Below are positions 15,701 to 27,514 of a stretch of DNA of 64,000 nt, in pieces. The DNA comes from Limnoperna fortunei (Eukaryota > Mollusca > Bivalvia > Mytilida > Modiolidae). The notes beneath the pieces were generated by a model. It was not told where the DNA came from. It searched no databases and was given only the letters and a program-made list of their open reading frames with translations. Where the stretch lies: assembly GCA_944474755.1 (NCBI GenBank), contig OX104112.1, positions 69,054,433 through 69,118,432 of the forward strand, read 5' to 3'. The stretch's first letter is position 1, and every line of letters starts with the position of its first letter. Made by a program: the position numbers and the translations under genes.

Positions 15701-18700
15701 CAAATGTGGACGTTGTCCAATCAACATAACGTTTCAAAAATGCATTTACTTCAAAATGCATTCTTCGACTTGTATTATTAATCATATAAAATTAGCATAG
15801 GAAATGTTTTCCCTGCCTAAGAATATCACAAATGTACAGACCAAACTATTATATTGTCCTATACATGAAATTTAATATAACTTTAATGGCTTTTAAACGA
15901 CAACTCTGATTTCTTTTCATCCTTATTTCATACCTTTTGTGCGTTAAATATAAGTGAACTATAATGACTATATTGAAGACAAATTTAGGTAATTGCAAAA
16001 TACTAACACAGTTATTTTTAAACGTTTTGATAATTTTATTTATACGTGCCAGGTGTACTTTGTCGAAAAAGATCTATGAGATATGATGTACTGTTTAAAT
16101 TGTCTGTGTATAGCCACATACATCTTAAAGCACAGAAAATAGGAACACTTAACTCTCGCGTAAGGTAAAAAAACCTACCAATTCTATTAGATATATTTGT
16201 TAACTACACAAAAATAACAACTGCGAGCAACAAAGTTTTTAGGAAGACATTTATGGCACACATGACTCAGTATAGATGAGCTCACGCTTTTACATGTATA
16301 TTTTGCCTACTCCAATCAAACCTACTGAAACAAGAACGCTGGTATAGTAACTTAACAAAATTCTTGTTTAATAGAGAGTCTATAAGATATCGCGACATGA
16401 AAGTTGTTAGTTTACAGAAGAAATATGTACTTTCACGCGTTGCGACCCACTCTCAAAGAACATCAAATTTCTATCACTGGAGGAAGATCCCCATAATTAT
16501 AATCGCTTTCCCATAAGTATGTAAGAACCATTGATCTTTCTTTTTAATTTCTCTTTATCTAAATTCTAAAATGTCAATATTATTTCTTATACAAAGTTGG
16601 TAGGCGTAAAATAAGCCATTCATAATTCAATTGTTGTTGCTGGAGACAAACATATTCTTGAATATATTGATACTGGCATGGACTAATACGTTTATGAATT
16701 TCTCAGGGTCCCGCATTTCCGTAATTCATGATATAACCGACAGATATTATGACAGATACAAATCTAGGCCACCATGTGTTTGCAACTTGCTCACTTTAAC
16801 TTATACATACAATCAAAAGAGCAATATGAATTATCATTAGTTGCATCGTCATAGAAGACAACGCGTGTACAACATTTTCATTTAGAATAATAGCCACGTA
16901 GCTACATGTTCCCCTATAAATGGTACTTTGACATACTGAATGAGCTGATTTGTATTCAGCATACTAGCAGGTTAATAGTCTATCGTCCACGTCAATGTCG
17001 GAAAACGACGAATTTGGCTTAATGAATCATATTAGTGGTCTGAAAACTTGTTTAAATTTAAAATTTAAATCTCGCGTTAAATATGTCTTTCATATTATAC
17101 TAGTACACTCTAATTCGGCGATGAAAGTGTGTCGGTTTAACGGACGTTAATTTCGTTGAAATGCACTGTATTTTATTATTTAGGAGTCATTTGGTTAGAG
17201 CAATAAATGCACGATATTTTGAAAGTAATTCAGCCTTGGATTCATTTTTTAACATTGCGAAATGAAGGAAAATCGACGAAATTTTTCGAGTGGTTCGCCA
17301 TAATTTCACAGTAATTCAATTGGCTCGTATAAAAAAATTATTAAAAAAAAAACAAAGAATTCCATCTACATTTTTGTTTCTTTGTAACATTACAATGGCA
17401 ATAGTAGCACGAATACGATTTGATTGCCAAACAGTCTGCATTTGTGAATTTGTAATCAGCAATATATGCACATAAAACTACAGTTTGACTAGTTCAACAT
17501 TTTGTACTGCGCTCCCTCGGTCTCATGAAAAGTGCAAATGTTCTCTAGTTGTTTTCTTAACCTGACAGTAGTACTTTGTATGTCTTGAATTTCAACATTA
17601 ATTCAATATTTTATTTTTGCTGTACATGTATATTGTTATTTGGAACATCCTATACAATTATCTACTTTTTCTGAGATGTTGTCGTTTGGTTTTGATAAAC
17701 CAATAACAGTTTCTATTGCAGAAACTGTAAGACATATTTTCAGGATAGAAATTATTGCACCGTAGAGGAGTATATTCAGACTAAGCCAACCTTAATATTC
17801 CGCAACTGAAAATTTATTAAGATTTCAAAGAATAAAATGAGGTATTAAAAAAAGATATGTTATAAATAATTCCCTACAAAATGTATTTTAATATATTTTA
17901 ATGACATAATATTGTTATTTTTGATGTATAAAAGTCACATAGTATCACAAATATAACTATTGCGATGTAGAGATTGTCGTATTGTAGGCTAGTCAAAACC
18001 TTTGTGTCTTTGTATATTTCAAAACGACATTTATAATAAGTAAGCCAGGTATGTATCCTAACACCATCGATTTGTAAAGTGTCATACAATTATTACATCA
18101 ACAATGTATGTTTTAAAGGGTCGACTTTCTCCCGGCAAGAGAACTGCTAAACACGATTGAGAAGTTATATCTATTGTATTCTGAAAGAAATATTACCAGC
18201 AGGATGGTTTTATTCAAAAATAAACCCACCTATTAAAGGTTATTTAAATTATCTGTTTACTCAACATTTCAACACGTTAAGAATTGTAAAGAATGATAAA
18301 TTTTTATTTTCTTTTCGAAGTCGACTTGATGTGAAATTTATTAGACTATAACATACTCACAACGTTACTGATTTCCAGTATAGTATATGAAATGTGTCTT
18401 TAAGATAGGGTTCAAAATTAAAAAAATGCACTAGATAAATGGTTTTGTAGCTGGCAGTACATAACAAAGCAAACAGAAATGAACGCTAGAAATATGTTCA
18501 TAGTATTTTACACCAAAATATTTATACACTTCATTTGTCCGATTAATTATGAATATGTATAAGCGTTCTGAATTTGATAGGGAAATGTCTTTTTGAAACT
18601 ATTTTGTCATACGAGTGCATATAAAGAAAAATAATAACTTTAGCAAACATTTTAAGTATTTATATGTCTGCATTTTAGCACTATCTGTACGTCGAATCAT

Positions 18701-20749
18701 GTTGATACTGTGACATGCTGTTCAAAGTTTGTTGTTGTATACTAATCTGTAGATGTTACATGTATATACAGTAAAGCAAACACAACTTTTATCTTGTTAA
18801 TGGAATTACCACTGAGTTAAGCTTTTAACTTCAGTTTAGAATATAAGAGATTTTAGAAAGTTGAACACCGAGACGCCAATCATGTATATAGAATTTACTG
18901 TTGTATTTAAATGTTTATGTTATATAAACATACATATGACATAATTTTTTAATTGTATTAACTTTTTATGCTGTTTTACGTTATGATTTCTAGTTCAATT
19001 AGCATATATATTCATTTATGCACAACGTGTAGATATAATTGTACTGATATGCATTTAATTATTCACATAAGAAGTTGCACACGAAAGGGGGCATCGTGTC
19101 ATCATCAGTTAAAAATGAGCCATAACTACAGAGCTCAGAGTTATATATGTTTATCTATTCAGAACTCTATTTCGACGACGTTTCAAACGCAGAATAAAAG
19201 TAGTGTTAGTGTTCACCATGACTGGTTGCTTTTGATGGCTTCGATTTCAAGTCTTTAAAATATGAGCCAAAGTGCAACGTGAAACTTTCCTAATTACTGA
19301 TGACAGTCAAAGAGCACTGACTGTGTGTGGTAAATATTAAAATACAAATCAAATATCTTTAAATTTTATTCGAAAACCTTGCTTTTAATTTTCTTTTGTT
19401 TGTTACAGTCCATGTCGAAAATGTACAGAAAGTTGAATTGATTAACTGAATTAAGGTTTAACGTCCAGTGAAGTATTGAACCTATATTTAGGACGAGAAA
19501 AGGTTAACATACAACAAAATCAATGTTAAAATAGGATGGGTAAACGGGAACAAAGTTTTGTTGTCACCGGAATAGTATAAAGTATTGACTAGGGAGGAAA
19601 ATTTAGAGTTGTGAAGCGGCTACAGTGAACCTACTCTTGTTTTAAATCTACAAAAGGGGACTTTATCGTGACATTCTCCAAATACGTCACCCACTACAGT
19701 TCGCGGCGAGACTCTCCATATTATGAAAGGACAGCCCCGACCAGAAAAGTGTCCCCTATTCGCCACCCGGGAAGCGCTGGACAGCTCTGTGGGTCAAGAA
19801 CTGACAACCTTCCAAGTGTGAAAGTTTGAAAGGTACTCCAAACATTATACTTTTTGACTTGTCCTTGTAATTTTGTTTAACCTCGGCTTTATATAGCTAA
19901 AATGTTTTGCGTCATACATCCATATCAAATAATTTTCTTCGTACTACAAACGTAAATAGTATACAATTATAAAACCCAAAAGAACCACATCTACAGAAAG
20001 TTATAAATAGCAAATGTCCATGGCAATAATATGGTTTTAAACGTGTCAGTCTTTAATAGAAGCATTTCTCTATTCTCGTATAGCCCTTTAACCGGTTCCC
20101 CCTATATTAGTGTTAATATTAGTCTTGAACTTTCATTATGCTGCTGTTATTTCATGTTTTGTCTTGTTTAAAGTGAAGTCTACTGTGCGGCGTTTAATAT
20201 TCCATTCACTATCAACTACTCACTTTACAATAAAATTAAAGAAAAGAATTCATTAAATATCTGAGTCTGGTTTGCTCGTGACTTATTAACCCTATACTAT
20301 AGAATATGCAACGTTGTTTTGAGGTATGAAAATTACAGCTATTACAAAATGGTTTCGTGATTATGAATGTGATCTCGTGATTACAAAAAACTAACCGAAG
20401 GTTAAACAGAATTACAGGTGTTAACTTAAGCCTGAACAGGTAAAACATCTCAAAAGAATTTTGTTGTAATAATAAAATTAAACTATACTTAAAACGTGAA
20501 TATGAAAAGATAACATGATGCAATTGTTAAAGCAATCAAAAGCACAACAATCTGGACACGTTTTTAAGAACTACTCCTTTGGAAATCAGTAAAAAGTAAA
20601 TTAGAATGAATTTATTAAGTTATAAAAGATTGCAAGGATTAATAAGAAATGAATTCGCTTTAATTGATTTAGTGGTAACAGAAAAACATACCTGTAATAA
20701 TGTGACTTCCGCATATGGTAATTAATACAAATATCCGAAACTTTGTCAT
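417..20749 (-). CDS. DSCAM: Dscam-like Ig-superfamily cell adhesion protein, N-terminal part (5 exons, partial)
   Basis: Five exons join in frame: 20749-20692, 5317-4985, 2749-2591, 2352-2206 and 704-417. Every internal join is phase 1 with GT..AG ends. They encode a signal peptide and the first three Ig domains. Each Ig has its cysteine pair: PCTAF/YRCMATN in Ig1, FKCVIN/YRCIARN in Ig2, LPCVGSG/YTCNVSN in Ig3. Ig1 (GPIFLSEPP, DVPGILTVLS, ISRSMQV), Ig2 (INPSYVKEYIKVVGW, LTGEEKVSS) and the start of Ig3 (GYPLPDYRW) follow the order and spacing of Dscam family proteins as I recall them. Ig2 is split across two exons, as in arthropod Dscam. Family members are single-pass surface receptors used in neuronal wiring and, in some invertebrates, immunity. 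The remaining Ig and FNIII domains, membrane segment and tail lie left of the window. Orthology is inferred from motif pattern only. Confidence 0.85.
1529..1811 (-). repeat. tRNA-derived SINE, copy 1
   Basis: On the minus strand it starts GGGGGCCTCGGTGGCCAAGT, with A-box-like GGCCAAGTGGTTAAG and B-box-like GGGTTCGAGTC, as in a Ser/Leu-type tRNA head. A body with ACTCCAATCTTAATT follows. The tail ends TGGCATTAAAC and then an (AAAAC)n-like stretch at the low-coordinate end. It lies in an intron of the Dscam-like gene. It is a retroposon and not a working tRNA gene: the head runs straight into the body and no tRNA 3' half folds. Confidence 0.8.
2206..2352 (-). CDS. DSCAM: Dscam-like exon 4: second half of Ig domain 2
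   Basis: 147 nt, phase 1 to phase 1. It reads ERVSLFSDGKLQIRDIRDEE, then YRCIARNILTGEEKVSSFAY with the second cysteine and the LTGE turn seen in Dscam Ig2. The acceptor is ttgcag|GAG and the donor is g|GTAACG. It completes the Ig fold begun in the previous exon. Confidence 0.82.
2591..2749 (-). CDS. DSCAM: Dscam-like exon 3: first half of Ig domain 2
   Basis: 159 nt, phase 1 to phase 1. It reads LIDDYKTYNLQLTDVWAMRG, then a first-cysteine strand TATFKCVINPSYV, then KVVGWTQG with the core tryptophan. In insect Dscam the equivalent segment is the variable exon 4 position. Here I see one copy only, with no second version in the flanking introns. It is too short and Met-poor to stand out as an open frame and was found by splice phase and Ig motif. 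Confidence 0.8.
2750..4984 (-). other. Intron between Ig1 and Ig2 exons
   Basis: 2.2 kb of AT-rich sequence. It contains one copy of a dispersed repeat with a terminal hairpin at about 3118-3345. Nothing else is recognisable. Confidence 0.6.
3118..3345 (+). repeat. Dispersed repeat with hairpin end, copy A
   Basis: Shares TCATATCACTGCTAAATATG and the preceding GCATGG.CAAAAACGG block with 6285-6700. The shared end folds as TATCAC..GTGATA. Copy A is shorter than copy B, and both are diverged. Confidence 0.5.
4985..5317 (-). CDS. DSCAM: Dscam-like exon 2: Ig domain 1
   Basis: 333 nt, phase 1 to phase 1, acceptor ttaag|GTTGG and donor g|GTAATT. It encodes a short linker and one full Ig domain with cysteines in SVPCTAFG and YRCMATN, the core tryptophan in LDWIKEDG, and the GSVISRSM strand. 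The phrases DGSAVDDVPG and HTQIYRCMATNDAGS are close to what I recall of arthropod Dscam Ig1. This is the most family-diagnostic exon of the gene. Confidence 0.88.
6285..6700 (+). repeat. Dispersed repeat with hairpin end, copy B
   Basis: Ends with the same block as 3118-3345: GCATGG, CAAAAACG, then TCATATCACTGCTAAATATG. The front portion carries ACCAAAAACAAT and GGCTCGAGGG, also present in copy A. Family unknown to me. Confidence 0.5.
6912..7183 (+). repeat. tRNA-derived SINE, copy 2, with target-site duplication
   Basis: Starts GGGGCCTCGGTGGCAGAGTG, with A-box-like GGCAGAGTGGTTAAG and B-box-like GGGTTCGATTC. The body has ACTCCAATCTTAATT and AATAAAAACTGGACGCCATG, and it ends GTGGCGTTAAAACACCATCC plus a CAAA-rich tail. 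It is flanked by AAAGGATTAAAA (6900-6911) and AAAAGATTAAAA (7184-7195), a 12-bp target duplication with one mismatch. This marks both ends of a complete insertion. Confidence 0.88.
7905..8463 (+). repeat. Pair of about 60-bp direct repeats around a 430-bp segment
   Basis: GTAACAGCAC.GCACGTCCGCGGGTG..GGACTGGGAAG..ACTAT occurs at about 7907-7962 and again at about 8406-8460. Just before the second copy, GACGAAACGCGCATCTGGCG (from about 8324) is a sequence I associate with bivalve repeats. The segment may be one element with terminal direct repeats or two solo copies. Confidence 0.5.
11193..11570 (+). repeat. Two-copy tandem repeat with head hairpin
   Basis: The head AGTATTGCTCAGGCAATACT folds on itself. 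Downstream, AACTTGATCTGTAACT.ATC.TGGTTGAC occurs at about 11404 and 11531, a period near 127 bp. The layout resembles the Helentron/pearl-like elements further right, but the sequence is different. Confidence 0.5.
15552..15630 (-). repeat. SINE tail fragment
   Basis: Read on the minus strand: ATATAGCTGAAATATTGCTG, then GGGCGTTAAACACCATT and a run of AATC units. This matches the 3' end of the SINEs at 1529 and 6912, without the tRNA head. Confidence 0.6.
19440..19835 (+). repeat. Diverged interspersed repeat, copy 1
   Basis: Begins near AAGGTTTAACGTCCAGTG and ends near CTGTGGGTCAAGAACTGACA. The portion CCCTATTCGCCACCCGGGAA..CGCTGG is shared, with changes, with about 32490-32540. It is GC-richer than its surroundings. 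The class is uncertain. Confidence 0.45.
20692..20749 (-). CDS. DSCAM: Dscam-like exon 1: start codon and signal peptide
   Basis: The exon reads MTKFRIFVLITICGSHIITG once its last base is joined to the next exon. This is a short basic start, a hydrophobic core and a small-residue end, as expected of a signal peptide. The donor is g|GTATGT, phase 1, and it pairs in frame with the acceptor at 5317 to continue WTTTQPPENRP. No in-frame upstream ATG is visible in the next few dozen bases. A 58-nt exon is weak evidence alone; the frame, phase and position before Ig1 support it. Confidence 0.7.
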
Positions 20750-23700
20750 TATCAGGCCTTTCGCCTGTCTGTCACTCTGGCATCATTTTACGGTACTAAT
20801 ACATTGTTTTATTCCATGTAAGAATTATACGTGAATCTGTTCAATACATTCCAAGGTATGTTGATTTACCTTAGGGTAAAGGTAAGCGAGTTATTGTAAA
20901 TCCATATACGGTAGGCTTTTACAAATCTGACAAAAATAATATTTCATTCAATATTTTCATTCAAATATAGCATGTATATTAAATTTCGTACTCTGCTTTC
21001 GCTACCTGTCGTCTGCTTCTGTCAAATGAAACGTCCAGGTAACGCAGATATGATCCATCAGATGGTAATTTTCCAAAACCACGTGCAAATATAATCAATA
21101 TGTCAGTTTGAGGGATATTGAATGCAAGCACAGCCTCCAAACACACTAATGAATAGAAACTCTTGTTTTATCTGATAATTGCATTATATTGGCTCTTTCT
21201 GTAGAAATAAATGGTGATTGTACTTTTTAATGTTAATCGCGCTTAAGTGACTGATACAAGAATTTAAATAATATCATATCGAAAACTTTTAATGGATAAA
21301 AATTAAAATTTAATTAAAAGTGCAGACAATTCGTTTTTTAAATTATTTATTACTTTCGTATTAATGATTTTATAAATGCTATAAATGTGTTTGAAACAAT
21401 GCTGAGCGGTTAAAGTCTTTTACCTGATATAGAGAGCAGTACTCCATTAAAACTTTATAAGATTAAAAGTTCATAATGCTAATGTTTCGCCCATGGGATA
21501 AAGAGATTCTTGATTGATTTTGGTCGTTTCGTTTTAGTTGACTAAGAAAATATATTGTGATGTGCTTTCAAATATTTTAACGGATAAAATATATTTAGAC
21601 ATATTTGTCGGGCCATGACAAAGTAGTTTGTAATTGTTATGAAAATAGTATATAATAAAAGACTTTAGAAATAAACTAAATGTCGTTTATATATTTTATG
21701 TTAATCAAAATCAGATTTTATCTTAACTGAATTACCGTTTATATCTAAAAACTCGTCCAACGGTTTTATTGTTTGTTTTCCATATAGTGTTAAATATTGC
21801 TTTAGACATAAAGGCGATATTTTTAAAAGACCTTGCTTTTAATTTTAGAAAACGATGGATAATTACACATAATAATCGAAACCCCAAACAATTACATTTA
21901 CTCTTTAAATGTATTGAAATTTTTTTTTAACAATTTTCTCGAGCTTCACGGTTGTTTATTTCTTGTCTATATTGTATTATGTTTACACAGACATTTGCTT
22001 TATTATTTAATTTATTGTGTGTAGTAAAAGAATTTGCCTTTCATTTGAGTCAATAGCATCTGTTGATGATCTTTAGTAAACTGATATGACCACATGTGAA
22101 ATCAGAGATTGAAACAGATTGACACTCCCTAGCATGATAACTACCACTGAACTAGTAGTTGACATTAATTTTTAATATTTTACATTTTGTATACAAGTGT
22201 TGTGTTAGGAGAAATATCCAGTTTCACATGAACCGTATTAGGAGACACGAAACTTGAATTTACATGTAAATCGCGCAAAATAATATATAAAAAATACGTA
22301 ATTAATCCGACTAAAATGACAACACAACCTATATATTATTAATATGAATTCCTAATAGCAGTAATTCGTTTTCATATGTTTTTACAAATGGGTTTATTTT
22401 TGTGATGCCGTTTGGCTTATTGTATATTTGTTAGTAGATAAATTAAATGATTATTTGTTTCCTCATATTTTAACTATTTGTGTTGTAGTGTTCTATTGAT
22501 TCACTTTTCTTTTTCTGTTCTTTCTTTGTATTTATACTGAGAACAGCACAAGAAAATTTACTTAATTATAAGCACGATCACGTTGATTGTGTGAAAGTCA
22601 TTATGGGTCTTTTTATTCCTATTTGTCAATAACTTTTGAAAGTTTTATTCAAAGTGGGATTTCTTTTCATAAATAGCCCATTACTTTCACTTTATTGCAT
22701 AAAATAAAATGCAGAGTCATATATTTTGTATTCTATCCAAAATATAACGTAATTGATTTTCTAATGGCATATATGCTCATTTAAATGCTTTACGGGTCTG
22801 GAACAATTGAAAATTTCGATACGCCATAATTCAACATTTACGATGATCTGAACAACAGTTCTCTTTGAAACTGTCGAATAGATTTACATATCAATTGGCA
22901 AATTTATGGTTAATTTAAACCATTACTTTGAACATACATAATATTGAAAAGATGAGATTAATATCAGAATATGAAAGAGGAAAATCTTAAAATGAGTATT
23001 GGATTGAAATAATTTATACGTTGAGTTTTGTAATAAACTGTTTCCTACTTTCGAGTTCTATTCAAAGTTGAAAACAATTGATCCTTTTCCTTGTTGTTTT
23101 TTTTTCATCAAGAATGGAATAAAAGTTTTTATTGATTATCGTTCTTTTCTTTCTAAATAGTATAATAATTTAATATGCCATTATGTTAATGTTTTTCATA
23201 ACATTGTTGAAAGAGCGACGGGAAACTATATTTAAATTCCTCGCCTAATGTGCCTAAAGCGTATATATTCTCGTGATTTGTTGACTTTTACGAATATCTT
23301 AACCGCAGCATTAATGATAAAAGCGTGACGTTTCAAAACGATTAAGAATTCGACGATTTTTTTTATTATGAACGCTGTTTGGCCTTTCTAAAAGAGAAAT
23401 ATTATGTTTTCGTTCTTGTTCCAGTACTTTCGTTTTTAAAGTTCGTTGTTACATGCATTTGTATTATATCAATTTGTTCGTAATATTTTCCCACATGAAA
23501 CCACCTGCTGTTTTTTTTATGCACATTGGATAACGTTGACACGAGACATAAACGGGTAAAATTTGATTTACAATTGATGTCTGTGACATAATTGTGTATG
23601 CAAACATTGCACAATTTACGTTTTTGTCATCTTCGAAGACCTGTTGTGCGGGATAGCGTGGCACGTGCCATGACGCAGTGAAGCGTGGAATCAAATAGAC

Positions 23701-26700
23701 CAACCTGTTGTCAATACATAAATAAGTTCATATTTGTATAAAACTGTCTTAATTTAGAATAAATACTGTTGATGATGTTTTCAATAGAATGCCGTGTAAC
23801 AGAAAGTAATGAATATTTATTATTATCTGTAAATCTTTGAAATGAAGGTGAAATGTGCTATTATATCCTACACTGACACCGATAGACAAACACCTGACCC
23901 GCGTCAAGAATCAATTATGATGCAGTGTTGAATAAATGGGGACCATAAATGCTTATAAACTAATAATTCAAGCAACAATATGCTAATCAAAATGGACCAT
24001 CCTGCAATTACTGATGACTCGTGCTTAATACTATATCTGTGATTGGATCTATTATAACAGCCGTAGACAGCGTAAGTCCGGAATGTGACCACTGTCATAG
24101 CTTATTAAAGATCATTTCTATACCGTATTGTCATGTTACACACAATGTAAATCGTTCATAAAATAACTTAAAAAAATATAATATCTCTCAATTCCAAAAT
24201 AACATTTATTTTATATTCAAATCTGATGTTGATTATGTCTTTTCTGATCCAGCCACTGGATATTCTGAATTTTTGATTACCATGTTAAGTCCGTCTTTGA
24301 TTATCGCAACCGTTAGAGTTTCATGAAAAAATCAACAGGTAGACCTGATCTTTTCTGTTTGCAGAATACAAAAATATACATCTAGCATATAAAATATTAC
24401 AACAAACAAAGAAAACGAAAAGAAATCGAGAAAATAATATGAAGTCTAGTGGTAACTTTGGATAAAATGTTATGTTTCATGTTAATTGTCACTCATTAGA
24501 TGAAGGTAATAACAAAATACCTAACACCAAAGAAACTGGCAAAAAAAGACAATCACAAACTAAAGTCCAATAAGCTGGCAAACACACCAAACAAACAGGA
24601 AGCCATTAAGCAAGAAAAAGTAGGGGCTTTTTTTATTTGGATGAACAAATATCAACTCGAATCTTGTACATGTAATTTAATAAGCAAATCATGAATACTA
24701 AAAAGAGTTCTACAGTATATTGTCATGATTGTATGCTCATTGTTAATAATACTGTTATATTGTTAGTTTTGATATACATTCCGAAATGTTTTCTGACTGT
24801 TATCTACTTTTCCCTACGAGTTGTACATTACCGTTGGGTGTCTTTAAATGAAAACGAAAAAATTTAATATTGTTATTGTTGGAAAAATTAATAGCATGAA
24901 ACGATGCCATCAACCTTTTTTCGATAGATATTTGCATGGAAGGCAGCAAACTGTCATGTATTGAAAAATAATATCAGAAACAAGACTAACGAGTTACACT
25001 TTTTAGAAATATGGATTGCCCTTTTATATGAAACCGTAATGTATTAATAAAATCTGAGTTTTGATTGATAAATCAATGTTCCTTTGTGTTTTAATATTTT
25101 GAAATATGAAAACCTTTTATGATTCTGTTTGAATCATAAATAGTTATAATGGAAGTTTTAATAAGCCAAATACGTTGTGAAAGGGATGTAAAATTCATGC
25201 AATTAGAAACTACCTTTTAGTCGAAGATTGCAATTGAGAAATAGCAATAAGCTTGTTATATTAACCAATATACATTTGTTAAAACGAAAATAATGGACCA
25301 TTAACTTGGTGAATACTTCAAAGTTTGATTAAATGATCGTGTTCGATTCAATACTCGGATTAACCCTATCAGAGAGTTTGCGTAGCGTGAACGTTTTTCT
25401 GAACCTATTTTATCACACTCCTTTTTCGTGTTTTAATATGGAGTTATTACTGAGGCATACTAAGTATAGTCATTTAAATATAGCCAGTGTAATCATTTCC
25501 TTATTTGTACTTTATTCAAGATAGTATAGCAAAATGTTCGCATAAAATCATTCAAGCGTTACCAAAATAGATAGCCATTTTTTAAAACAGTAACATCTTC
25601 TTTATTTTATAGGGTAATTTGCGATATATTTCTATATAGTTAAAGACCTGTTGGTTTATTAATTGCATTTTTACGCGGTATAACATAAGAGATTAAACGG
25701 AAGGAATTTTTAAATCTTAATTTTTTCAGTAAATCTACTGCTTTTATCTTTACAATTGTCAACCCCCATTTAACAGAAACATGCAATATAATATAGAATG
25801 TGCCACGCGACTGAAGTGTGACACAACGACTACTGCAATCGTGGGAAATTCAGAAAGTTTAGATGGGTCTTTGTGATGATTTTGTGGGAAACTTGAGTTG
25901 TTAGGGTCACACGTTGCCAGGTGCTACTTCTCACCAAGGAACCTTATATGTACCATTAATAATGTATTTTATACACAATTGATTTTGTACTCATCGAGTT
26001 TTTAAGTAGGGACACAATAAGTATCCAGGTAGTTTTTATATTAAGTTTAATTGTTGACTAACTAAATGATGCGTATCTGGGACATTGTTGACAATATACG
26101 TAGTACTGCCTCCAATAATATGTACTTTTCGTGTAGTGCTTTTTGTGCCTTTTAAAACTAATTTAGTTTAAAGTATAAACGTTTTAATTCTGTACATGCT
26201 AAGAGAAGAAACGCAGACAATATTTACGTAAAAGTCTTGTAGGTGTTTCGGATAAATTGTTTTGCTACCATAAAAGTATTCCTTGCTCGTCTACCTTTTT
26301 AAACGTTTTATACACATAGTTGACTTCTAAAGATAAATTAGTTATTGTCATTTACTGTAGTATTTCCAGCAGAATAAAAGAGTCAAGGAGTACAAGTGTT
26401 ATGCATTATCTTTATGAAAATAAAGATAGTATATCTGTCGAGAAAATATTAAAGATGGTAATAGTTAAGGGTAAACTGGAAAATTAAAATTTGAAAGAAA
26501 AGTGTTATACTCGAACTCAAACACATTTTTAGGAAAGACCGCGTGATCTTCCATGAGTGGTAGAAATTTTCTGTCTTTTCGCGAGTGGAGAAATATTCAT
26601 TCTTCAATAAGTCAACTTTAATTTATTCTGAACATGTACATTAATTGCGTACATCACCACAGTATACTCTATTTACTTTCTGTTCAGAATGACATATGAA

Positions 26701-26817
26701 ATGAGTTAACGAACAATTCTCGAGCATTTCATTTGCGCTAAACCTAATGGCTACCTTCAATTATTTGTTTATCTACAGTGAATAAAGTTTTTAATCCACT
26801 CTATCTTAGCGCACACT
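20750..26817. other. Upstream/intergenic region of the Dscam-like gene
   Basis: About 6 kb of AT-rich sequence. I cannot place a promoter or 5' UTR exon. A short repeat of the AACAAAATACCTAACACCAA type begins near 24507. No coding region is supportable. Confidence 0.5.
24500..24625 (+). repeat. Short dispersed repeat (AACAAAATAC type)
   Basis: ATAACAAAATACCTAACACC at 24508 resembles AATAACAAAACACCGAACAC at 12885 and, on the minus strand, the block near 54320-54353. This looks like one diverged repeat family. The open frames over it are not genes. Confidence 0.35.
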
Positions 26818-27087
26818 CAGGCGCGTAGCTAGCCTATAAAGAATGTGGATTCAAAATAATCTAGGGGGGTCAGGGGGCATGCCCCCCCCCTGAAAATTTT
26901 GAAATAAATGGTGCAATTTGGTGCGTTTTGGGGCCTCCGGAGAGCTTTCTTGACCAACGAAAATCCATTTATTTTAGCATAAAAATGGAGATGAATAGCT
27001 TTACTTTCGTTTATTTAAAAAAAAAATTTTTTTGTCAAAATAATGTGGATTCAGCTGCGTACTCGCGTATAGGCAGCTACGCGCCTG
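26818..27087 (+). mobile_element. Non-autonomous DNA transposon (MITE), 270 bp, with TIRs and 5-bp TSD
   Basis: The left end is CAGGCGCGTAGCTAGCCTAT. The right end, read inward, is CAGGCGCGTAGCTGCCTATA. Both are flanked by ACACT (26813-26817 and 27088-27092). Inside are G- and C-runs around GGGGGCATGCCCCCC. It encodes no protein. The CAG..CTG ends suggest a hAT-like superfamily, but the 5-bp duplication is shorter than the usual 8. Confidence 0.8.
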
Positions 27088-27514
27088 ACACTCTACAAGT
27101 ATTATCGGCTACATTACTCATTTAAAGCTGTTTATTCGATGTCTGAAAAGATTAAATCTTTAATTATAATAAACGTCATAATTATGTTTGTTTGGGGACG
27201 TATTGTTATGACGAAGTCAAGTTTTCCAAATGTTACATTCCCTGTACCATGTAATCCACATAAAAATGAAAGTGTGTCAATATAAGATTCATTTTTTAGT
27301 TTTAAATATGTGTGCTGTTCCGTTATATCTTTTTATTGTTACGTGTGTATATCCATAGAAGGAGGTTACATTTATGTTTTACTTCTACAATATTATATAA
27401 TACTTTGATATAGGTCGCTTTCACGATTTCTCAACCAAAGAAAGAGGTTAATATAAAGTTTTGATGGTAGAAAAATACCGACAGCGGCCTCATATCAAAG
27501 TCAGTAATTGTATT

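Larger units (their letters stand above)
5318..20691 (-). other. Giant first intron of the Dscam-like gene
   Basis: 15.4 kb between the signal-peptide exon and the Ig1 exon. Identified inside it: repeat copy B (6285-6700), SINE copy 2 (6912-7183), a direct-repeat pair (7905-8463), a two-copy tandem repeat with a head hairpin (11193-11570), a SINE tail (15552-15630) and a diverged repeat (19440-19835). Most of the rest is AT-rich with no feature I can name. No extra Ig-like exon was seen on either strand. Confidence 0.65.

Noticed and set aside
23402..23703. Two overlapping minus-strand frames upstream of the Dscam-like gene, considered as an upstream exon
   Set aside because: No recognisable motif and no sign of a signal peptide or splice phase linking them to 20749.
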